Made by a program: the position numbers and the translations under genes. The notes under the pieces are model-generated. The model was not told the origin of the DNA. It was given only the letters and a program-made list of their open reading frames with translations, and made no database searches. A stretch of DNA of 64,000 nucleotides from Pararhizobium sp. IMCC21322 (GTDB lineage: Bacteria; Pseudomonadota; Alphaproteobacteria; Rhizobiales; GCA-2746425), in assembly GCF_030758295.1 (NCBI RefSeq), contig NZ_CP132335.1, positions 3,138,412 through 3,202,411 of the forward strand, read 5' to 3'. Each line of letters starts with the position of its first letter. The stretch's first letter is position 1. Positions 62,937-64,000 of the stretch are shown in pieces.

Positions 62937-64000
62937 ATGGCTGATTCAAATCCAGACCATGAATATGCGGTTGAGATTTCCGACGTATGGAAAATATTTG
63001 GCGGGCATGCAGCTGAAGCATTGGCTGATATCAAATCGACTGGATTGGGTAAAAAGGCCGCCCTTGAAAAGTACGGATGTGTTGTTGGTGTCGCAGACGC
63101 CTCCATGAAAATTCGGCCCGGCGAGATATTTTGCATAATGGGCCTTTCGGGCAGCGGAAAATCCACGCTGGTGCGCCACATCAACCGGCTGCTGGAACCG
63201 ACAGCTGGACAAATTATCGTAAACGGCGAAGACATCATGGCGATGCCGTCCGACGTGCTGCGCCGATACCGCAATGAACATATTGCGATGGTGTTTCAAA
63301 ACTTTGCGCTCATGCCTCACCGCTCTGTCGTCGATAATGTTGCCATGCCGCTTGAAATTCGCGGTGTCAGCAAGAATGAACGCATTGAGACCGCGGAACG
63401 CACAATCGATATGGTTGAGCTGACCGGATGGGGTCATAAGTTTGCGCATGAGCTTTCCGGAGGCATGCAGCAACGCGTCGGCCTGGCGCGGGCGCTTGCA
63501 GCTGATCCTGAAATTTTGCTTATGGACGAACCGTTCAGCGCATTGGACCCTTTGATCCGAAGACAATTGCAAAACGAGTTCATGAAGCTTGCCTCGCAGA
63601 TGAACAAGACAACGGTGTTCATCACACATGATCTGGATGAAGCGGTCCGAATTGGCGATCGCATTGCCATCATGCGTGATGGGCGGGTCGTGCAAATAGG
63701 CACGCCCGAAGACATCGTAATGAAGCCCGCTGACGACTATGTCGCCGACTTTGTTGCCGGTATTTCACGGTTGAAGGTGGTGCGGGCCCATGCGGTGATG
63801 GCATCAATTTCCCAGTTTGAGGAAAAGCATGGCGGGCTGACCGATTTCAGCAACACCGTGAGTGAAGATGCGGATCTGTCCAGCCTTATCGAACATGCCA
63901 TCGAACACGAAGCGCCGATCGCTGTTGCTGACGCAACGGGTAAGCGCGTTGGTGTGATCACAAGAGCGGATCTTTTGCGGACTGTCATCGAAGGAACGGA
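62937..64000 (+). CDS. ABC transporter ATP-binding protein, glycine betaine/ProV type (3' end beyond window)
   Basis: The first 354 codons are present. Walker [10 protein letters not shown] (near residue 71), signature LSGGMQQRVGLARA, Walker B ILLMDEPFSALD and the H-loop ITHDLDEA are intact. LGKKAALEKYGCVVGVADAS is the long ProV/OpuAA-specific insert before the P-loop. Near the end a CBS domain begins (AVADATGKRVGVITRADLLR), which in OpuA-type transporters senses ionic strength. GGAG lies 8 bp upstream of the ATG. A permease gene is expected just beyond the window. Confidence 0.93.
   Translation, partial: MADSNPDHEYAVEISDVWKIFGGHAAEALADIKSTGLGKKAALEKYGCVVGVADASMKIRPGEIFCIMGLSGSGKSTLVRHINRLLEPTAGQIIVNGEDIMAMPSDVLRRYRNEHIAMVFQNFALMPHRSVVDNVAMPLEIRGVSKNERIETAERTIDMVELTGWGHKFAHELSGGMQQRVGLARALAADPEILLMDEPFSALDPLIRRQLQNEFMKLASQMNKTTVFITHDLDEAVRIGDRIAIMRDGRVVQIGTPEDIVMKPADDYVADFVAGISRLKVVRAHAVMASISQFEEKHGGLTDFSNTVSEDADLSSLIEHAIEHEAPIAVADATGKRVGVITRADLLRTVIEGT

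Overview
The window looks like chromosomal DNA of an alphaproteobacterium, probably of the order Hyphomicrobiales (Rhizobiales) and perhaps marine. The reasons are: (i) a long core-gene block in an order I associate with that group (an Fe-S carrier gene, dgt, argS, a SPOR protein, nagZ, scpA, scpB, tatABC, serS, surE, pcm, an nlpD-like gene, a DUF815-type ATPase, yajC, secDF, an Mth938-domain gene, a squalene-synthase-like gene and trmFO); (ii) genes typical of Alphaproteobacteria such as the NDUFA12-type complex I subunit, DUF2155 and DUF1127; (iii) an alphaproteobacterial LexA box (GTTC-N7-GTTC) between ssb and uvrA. There are no insertion sequences, CRISPR arrays, rRNAs or recognisable tRNAs.

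Layout. 1-5414: a catabolic cassette with an SDR dehydrogenase (cut by the edge), a GntR/FadR-type regulator, a 3-hydroxyisobutyrate-dehydrogenase-like enzyme, a three-gene TRAP transporter and a NIPSNAP protein. 5415-6703: a decayed GFA-family gene, an acetyltransferase and, at 6676-6703, a sequence that closely resembles a XerCD dif site. 6704-13903: MBL hydrolase, tatD, metG, holB and gyrA, all leftward. 14131-22456: marC, a small secreted protein, ssb, uvrA, a DUF1127 peptide, a collapsed phytase-like gene, a lipoprotein and trmFO. 22453-43738: the long, mostly leftward core block listed above. 43854-47431: Fe-S carrier, exonuclease III and a GGDEF-EAL protein. 47619-56021: a sarcosine/one-carbon module (soxBDAG, fhs and a divergent GlxA/GbdR-like regulator). 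56099-59496: NDUFA12, DUF2155, aat, accC, accB. 59942-64000: a LysR regulator diverging from an alpha/beta hydrolase and a quaternary-amine type ABC transporter that runs off the edge.

How the genes work together. Sarcosine oxidase gives glycine plus 5,10-methylene-tetrahydrofolate, and formate-THF ligase links that C1 pool to formate. The soxB upstream region and the fhs/glxA intergenic region share an exact 12-bp word (ATTGCGACATTG), a candidate binding site for the GlxA-type regulator. secF, the Mth938 gene and the squalene-synthase-like gene overlap by 4 bp each. The last two resemble the mitochondrial complex I assembly factors NDUFAF3 and NDUFAF6, so this cluster probably joins Sec membrane insertion to respiratory complex I assembly.

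The dif candidate fits the gene orientation: nearly everything to its right in the core block is transcribed leftward towards it, and the TRAP operon on its left runs rightward towards it. The most rewarding items to check are the dif site, the GntR-controlled cassette, the shared sox/fhs motif, the Sec/complex-I operon, the palindrome with a central GANTC in front of gyrA, and the two pseudogenes.
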